Source: Candidatus Mesolinea sp.
GTDB lineage: Bacteria; Chloroflexota; Anaerolineae; Anaerolineales; Anaerolineaceae
Reading direction: 5' to 3'
Assembly (NCBI GenBank): GCA_003499715.1
Contig: DNSH01000146.1
Location: forward strand, 1 to 10,088
DNA length: 10,088 nt
The position numbers and the translations under genes are program-made. Every line of letters begins with the position of its first letter. Within the stretch, counting starts at the first letter, position 1. Positions 6,978-10,088 of the stretch are shown here, piece by piece. A model generated the notes under the pieces. That model ran no database searches. It worked only from the letters and a program-made list of their open reading frames with translations, and was not told the DNA's origin.

Positions 6978-7066
6978 GCTGCTTGTGCAAGTATGTCGTT
7001 TATGCATTCTATGGAGTTAAGGCGCTTTTCGAAACGGGTTCTCGTTCGTTCAAGAAGTGATTTCAT
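6974..7066 (-). CDS. Small hypothetical reading frame with strong ribosome site (30 residues)
   Basis: An ATG at 7066, inside the last codons of the GT-C gene but in another frame, opens a 30-residue frame beginning MKSLLERTRTRFEKRLNSIE and ending in a TGA at 6974-6976. It is preceded by GGGAGGT at 7075-7081, the best Shine-Dalgarno in the window, at a suitable distance of eight bases. The predicted peptide is basic and helix-prone, like the first residues of many cytoplasmic proteins. Either this is a genuine small protein or leader peptide, or it is the surviving start of a gene that was cut short; the following 40-residue frame begins by a GTGA overlap. It matches no family I know. Confidence 0.35.
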   Translation of the reverse strand: MKSLLERTRTRFEKRLNSIECINDILAQAA

Positions 7067-8240
7067 GTTGACTAACCTCCCGCAACGCGTTGGTGTTTCG
7101 CGAAAATTGGTAGACAATCAAGACGATGAGAATAACCATGTTGATCAGCGCGCCAAACATCACTGGCTCGGGGGATTTCCCTTTGAGATAAACTGCAGAG
7201 GCAAGGCCTGAGGATAACTGGAACGCGAAAGGAACAATCCATAAATCCGGGATATAGAACGCCACAATCAGAGAAAGCACATCGGCGGGGTAAAAGTAGC
7301 GTTCGTGCATCCTCGGGAGCACAAATGGGGTGAGGCTCACGGATATCAGCGCCAGGAGAACCATTCTTTCCGGCGTGATTTCCCGTTTATCCAGAGCGGT
7401 GAAGATGATCCAGCCGGCGAGGGTGCAAAACGCCACGATGAAGCCAATCGTCAACGCCGGCTCAGCATACTCCCAAGGCACGAAAATATACAAGTTAGGC
7501 GCATTGACGGAGAGCTGTGAAAAGAGCGTCGTTTGCCTCAGGTAAATCGTGAGCACGTCCAGCCAGCTGCTCCCTAAAAGAACCGCCGGAATGCAGCTGA
7601 CCACGTACACCGCTGGGACCAAGAGGAACTGCCACCAGCGGACCTTTTTCTTGAGTAAAAGCACGACTAAAAAGGGTACGAAAAAGATAGCTTGAAATTT
7701 GATGGCAAAGGAAAGCGCAAAAGCCAGCATCCCTTGCAAGGGCTTTTCTTGCAGGAAGAAGAACAGGCTGATAATGAGAAAGGTTGTATAGAGCGCATCC
7801 ATTTGACCCCATTGCGCGCTGTTGATAAAAAGCGTGGGCAAGGCAAAAAACAACCCGGCAGCCCAATAGGGTTTATTCCCCGTGGGGTATTTTAGGCGCA
7901 CAATGCGGTAGACAAAATATGTGGAGATGCAATCGAAAAGGATCGGGAGCAGTTTTATGGCGGTAACCCTGGGGAGGATGGGGTCAAGGAGTGTCGTGCC
8001 GGCAAACAGATACCAAAACGCCGGCGTGTAACCGATAAGGTGCTCCCGGAATGATACAGCGATGCCGTTATCCAGGATGTTTTGATACCAAATAAAGTAG
8101 TAATTGGACATGTCCCCAGTGATTTTCCCGGTAAACAGCCGCGCCAAAACACCAAGCGCAAATAGCGCGATCAATCCAAGCAATGCAAGATTAAGCTTGT
8201 ATTTGGAGGAGAGGATTGCCTTCTGTTGTTCGGCGGTCAT
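7050..8240 (-). CDS. Gpi18-like GT-C membrane glycosyltransferase (probable mannosyltransferase)
   Basis: A 396-residue, very hydrophobic protein with about nine to ten membrane segments: the first at about 17-36, others near 124-140, 150-163, 170-196, 205-222, 260-281, 293-308, 319-348 and 361-378. After the first segment comes GDMSNYYFIWYQ (42-53), where GT-C enzymes place the catalytic aspartate (D43). SAQWGQMDALYT at 141-152 and FAIKFQAIFFVP at 178-189 are hallmarks of bacterial proteins related to Gpi18 mannosyltransferases (COG5542), and LPRMHERYFYPAD at 309-321 is a further conserved block. Such enzymes take a sugar from a polyprenyl-phosphate donor on the outer side of the membrane; mannose is the usual guess but is not proven here. 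ATG at 8240 follows the upstream stop by 27 bases. The gene is GC-rich (line 7561-7620 is 37 of 60 G+C), unlike the upstream GT2. It may decorate the exported glycan or a separate glycolipid. Confidence 0.85.
   Translation of the reverse strand: MTAEQQKAILSSKYKLNLALLGLIALFALGVLARLFTGKITGDMSNYYFIWYQNILDNGIAVSFREHLIGYTPAFWYLFAGTTLLDPILPRVTAIKLLPILFDCISTYFVYRIVRLKYPTGNKPYWAAGLFFALPTLFINSAQWGQMDALYTTFLIISLFFFLQEKPLQGMLAFALSFAIKFQAIFFVPFLVVLLLKKKVRWWQFLLVPAVYVVSCIPAVLLGSSWLDVLTIYLRQTTLFSQLSVNAPNLYIFVPWEYAEPALTIGFIVAFCTLAGWIIFTALDKREITPERMVLLALISVSLTPFVLPRMHERYFYPADVLSLIVAFYIPDLWIVPFAFQLSSGLASAVYLKGKSPEPVMFGALINMVILIVLIVYQFSRNTNALREVSQHEITS
7075..7081 (-). promoter_or_regulatory. Shine-Dalgarno GGGAGGT before the 30-residue frame
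   Basis: On the minus strand GGGAGGT lies eight bases before the ATG at 7066, within the 3' end of the GT-C gene. Most large genes of this window lack a visible Shine-Dalgarno, so such a good match in front of a very short frame stands out. It may be partly chance, since the bases also code for Leu-Arg-Glu-Val of the GT-C protein. Confidence 0.4.
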
Positions 8241-8267
8241 GATGCTTTGTTTGCGATTATTGCGATA

Positions 8268-9212
8268 CTATTCGGCTGTGGTCATTTTTCGATATAAATA
8301 TGAATATACTCGTTTGGAGAAATAGAAAACAGGGAATGCATGCTTGAAGAGTTTGAGGTCTTTACGCTGCGTGGGCTTCATGCCATAATAAATTGCAATA
8401 AGCAAGTCCAGCCTGAAAAAAAGCCATTTACCTGCCTCATAGTCCAACCTCCCCTTGCGCAGATAACCTGAACCTAAAGCTTGTCTCTTTTGCATGGGGG
8501 TGAGGAAGTCCGGATTCTGCTTGATAAAATTTTTGACGATACGAATGTGCTCAGGTCCAGAACGCACGAGTTGAGTTCTTGTTTTGGTCATTTCCCAATT
8601 TCTAGATTTTGAAAGGATTTTTGGGATGAAAAGTGTTGGATAGCGTGCACCAATTCTTAGCCACAAATCCCAATCCATAGACATGTGCAGAGTTTCATCC
8701 AGAAACCCCACTTCTTTTAGCGCGCTGGTACTAAAAAATGTGGAAGGCTGTGAAATTGGGTTTTCTGAGGAAAGTAGCGAATTTATCACGTTGGGCTCTG
8801 AGCCGAAAATATTTCCTGTTGGCTTACCAACCTGGTCAATAATTTCGGTCTGCCCACTGATCAAACCTACGCCGGGATTTTGCTGCCATGCCTGTGCTAC
8901 AACCTTAAGAGCCCCGGGAGCAAGCAGATCATCACTATTTAGCCAGGCAACAATTTCCCCGCTTGCCATACGGAAACCTTTATTGATGGCATGGCTCTGA
9001 CCGCGGTCGGGTTTGCTTTCCCAAAAGGTTAACTGGTCTTGATGCTTTTGGATTATATCTAAGCTCCCATCCGTGCTCCCACCATCGAAGATAAAGAATT
9101 CTAACGCCGGATACCCCTGTTCGAGTACGGAAAGGATCGTTTCTTCGAGGTATTGCCCTTGGTTGAAGGAAGGCGTAATGATGCTTATTTTGGGTAACTT
9201 AGGTTCTGTCAT
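8268..9212 (-). CDS. GT2 glycosyltransferase
   Basis: A 314-residue GT2 enzyme (WcaA-like) with ISIITPSFNQGQYLEETI at residues 9-26, DGGSTDGS at 43-50, KPDRGQSHAINKGF at 67-80, the metal-binding WLNSDD at 90-95 and MDWDLWLR at 179-186, where the catalytic aspartate of this subgroup lies. SQPSTFF at 154-160 is also typical. It should add one sugar in the cytoplasm with inversion; donor unknown. The C-terminal 40 residues are basic and aromatic, suggesting peripheral membrane binding. ATG at 9212 fits the family N-terminus; no Shine-Dalgarno is visible. It is separated from the ATPase gene by 93 AT-rich bases and from the GT-C gene by 27 bases. Its composition is lower in G+C than the GT-C gene that follows (lines 8341-8400 and 8521-8580 have 25 and 24 of 60 G+C), and it shares this trait with the 3' part of the ATPase gene. 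Confidence 0.92.
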   Translation of the reverse strand: MTEPKLPKISIITPSFNQGQYLEETILSVLEQGYPALEFFIFDGGSTDGSLDIIQKHQDQLTFWESKPDRGQSHAINKGFRMASGEIVAWLNSDDLLAPGALKVVAQAWQQNPGVGLISGQTEIIDQVGKPTGNIFGSEPNVINSLLSSENPISQPSTFFSTSALKEVGFLDETLHMSMDWDLWLRIGARYPTLFIPKILSKSRNWEMTKTRTQLVRSGPEHIRIVKNFIKQNPDFLTPMQKRQALGSGYLRKGRLDYEAGKWLFFRLDLLIAIYYGMKPTQRKDLKLFKHAFPVFYFSKRVYSYLYRKMTTAE

Positions 9213-9305
9213 ATTAGGATTTGAAATGCAAAAATATCGATAATAAACTTTTTAGCTAGTTTTCCATTACGAGATAGATGATTGTTTAGAAAACCGCATT
9301 AATAA
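9213..9305 (-). other. AT-rich spacer between exporter ATPase and GT2 gene
   Basis: These 93 bases are strongly AT-rich and hold no reading frame of note. I see a weak GTTTTC/GAAAAC inverted repeat with a long loop and a TATTAT that could serve as a -10 element, but no partner -35, so no promoter or terminator can be called with confidence. Confidence 0.3.
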
Positions 9306-10088
9306 TTATTCAAGCAGCAGCCACCCAGAACCGCTTTTATATTCAATGAATTTTCCGTGAACATTTTGAACGCCTTCAACGGAGAGCCTGACAGCGTTTG
9401 GGAAAATAGCCATCCATTTTTTAAAAGGGTTCGTAAAGGCTATATCTACTAAATAATCTCCCCTCGTCATCATTTGTGGTAGTTTGACAGTCCAGGTTAG
9501 GTCAAACTCTCCTGGCTCAATTTGCCGTACAATGCCTTTGAGGTGCCCGTAGCTGTAAAATGCTAGCGGAGTGCCAAATATATCTTTTATTTTCAGCTCC
9601 AAGTCCACTGGAAGAGGAGAGTTTGCTTTTCCTTTTATATTGATTGTTAAGCTATCTTGTTTTTGGGAAAATGGCACAAAATCGGTTTCGCGATCATTGA
9701 CCAGAATTTGGCTAATTAAGAAGTCTTCATGGTGGTAAGTTTGATGGGCTAAGATTGTTGAACTATTACTTAGATTCATGTTAAGGTACATGTCAATGCA
9801 TTCATTGATCTCACCTTGATAATGGATTTTTCCTTCAGAAAGGAAGATCCCTTGCTCACATAATTGCTTGATGCTCCCCATATTATGGCTCACAAAGAGT
9901 ACCGTTCTGCCCTCCCCGGCTACGTCGCTCATCTTGCCCAGGCACTTCTTCTGGAATTCCGCATCGCCGACTGCCAGCACCTCATCCACAATCAGGATTT
10001 CCGGGTCCAGGTGCGCGGCAACAGCAAAGCCAAGGCGCACATACATACCACTGGAATAGCGCTTGACGGGCGTATCGATGAATTTTTC
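9306..10088 (-). CDS. wzt: Wzt-type polysaccharide ABC exporter ATPase, C-terminal part (cut by right edge)
   Basis: The frame is open to the window edge and encodes 260 residues; the Walker A region lies outside. Seen in order (residues numbered from the edge) are the ABC signature YSSGMYVRL at 11-19, Walker B ILIVDEVLAVGD at 31-42, and the H-loop FVSHNM at 65-70. The YSSGMYVRLxFAVAAHLxPEIL string is characteristic of the Wzt/TagH group that energises export of O-antigen or teichoic-acid-like polymers with a Wzm permease. From about residue 110 follows a beta-rich domain with a length and position like Wzt C-terminal domains, which bind the chain end and set export specificity (known for E. 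coli O8/O9a). The ATPase part is GC-rich and the rest AT-rich, with hand-counted third-position G+C of 47/70 codons before and 29/70 after residue 70. This break suggests domain exchange. Wzm would be expected upstream, outside the window. Confidence 0.93.
   Translation of the reverse strand, partial: EKFIDTPVKRYSSGMYVRLGFAVAAHLDPEILIVDEVLAVGDAEFQKKCLGKMSDVAGEGRTVLFVSHNMGSIKQLCEQGIFLSEGKIHYQGEINECIDMYLNMNLSNSSTILAHQTYHHEDFLISQILVNDRETDFVPFSQKQDSLTINIKGKANSPLPVDLELKIKDIFGTPLAFYSYGHLKGIVRQIEPGEFDLTWTVKLPQMMTRGDYLVDIAFTNPFKKWMAIFPNAVRLSVEGVQNVHGKFIEYKSGSGWLLLE

Noticed and set aside
6855..7066. A functional MazF-type toxin-antitoxin pair
   Set aside because: Apart from GDVVLVKF and the GTGA overlap nothing matches; both frames are much too short for a working toxin and antitoxin, so only a small-frame finding is reported.
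7495..7866. Minus-strand 123-residue frame inside the GT-C gene
   Set aside because: It is another frame of the same strand within a continuous membrane-protein gene; the hydrophobic pattern and motifs belong to the GT-C frame.
9213..9305. A promoter for the GT2 gene in the AT-rich spacer
   Set aside because: Only a TATTAT stands out; no -35 element lies at a proper distance, and AT-rich DNA gives such matches by chance.
1..10088. Insertion sequences, transposase remnants, CRISPR repeats, tRNA or rRNA
   Set aside because: I saw no transposase motifs, terminal inverted repeats with target duplications, regularly spaced repeats or tRNA-like cloverleaf sequence at the composition boundaries or elsewhere.

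Overview
The window is a piece of a bacterial cell-surface polysaccharide (O-antigen or similar glycan) biosynthesis and export locus. Every supported gene lies on the minus strand, so transcription runs from the right edge to the left edge. There are nine large genes: seven glycosyltransferases of several folds (two GT4, one GT10, three or four GT2-type, one membrane GT-C), one WbsX/GH99-like protein and the C-terminal part of a Wzt-type ABC exporter ATPase. The sequence carries no decisive taxonomic marker. The gene style (Gpi18-like GT-C enzyme, WbsX protein, Wzt exporter, mixed ATG/GTG/TTG starts, few Shine-Dalgarno sequences) would fit Chloroflexota of the Anaerolineae type, but that is a weak guess.

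Layout in order of transcription: (1) 10088-9306, Wzt-like ATPase, 5' end cut by the window, ending in a Wzt C-terminal carbohydrate-binding domain; (2) 9212-8268, GT2 glycosyltransferase; (3) 8240-7050, multi-spanning Gpi18-like GT-C mannosyltransferase; (4) 7066-6855, a short stretch with two small coupled reading frames, the first behind a strong Shine-Dalgarno; (5) 6843-5704, GT4; (6) 5707-4592, WbsX-like GH99 protein; (7) 4602-3634 and 3633-2611, two tandem paralogous GT2 enzymes; (8) 2614-1778, a further GT-A type enzyme with a DxD motif; (9) a 51-base inverted repeat; (10) 1682-672, GT10 fucosyltransferase; (11) 662-1, N-terminal half of a GT4. Genes 5 to 8 form a compact block with ATGA overlaps or abutting ends, so they are very likely co-transcribed and translationally coupled.

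How it should work: cytoplasmic GT2, GT4 and GT10 enzymes would build a chain on a lipid carrier from nucleotide sugars (GDP-fucose is expected for GT10). The GT-C enzyme would add a sugar from a polyprenyl-phosphate donor at the outer face of the membrane. The Wzt/Wzm exporter would flip the finished chain, with the Wzt C-terminal domain recognising it. No Wzm permease, nucleotide-sugar synthesis gene, methyltransferase or initiating transferase is in the window.

The locus looks mosaic. Base composition alternates between GC-rich blocks (about 1-662, 2614-8240 and the start of the ATPase above about 9890) and AT-rich blocks (about 672-1777 and 8260-9890). One boundary falls inside the ATPase gene, close to its H-loop, between the conserved ATPase domain and the glycan-recognition domain. 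I consider this and the small coupled frames at 6855-7066 the two observations most worth following.
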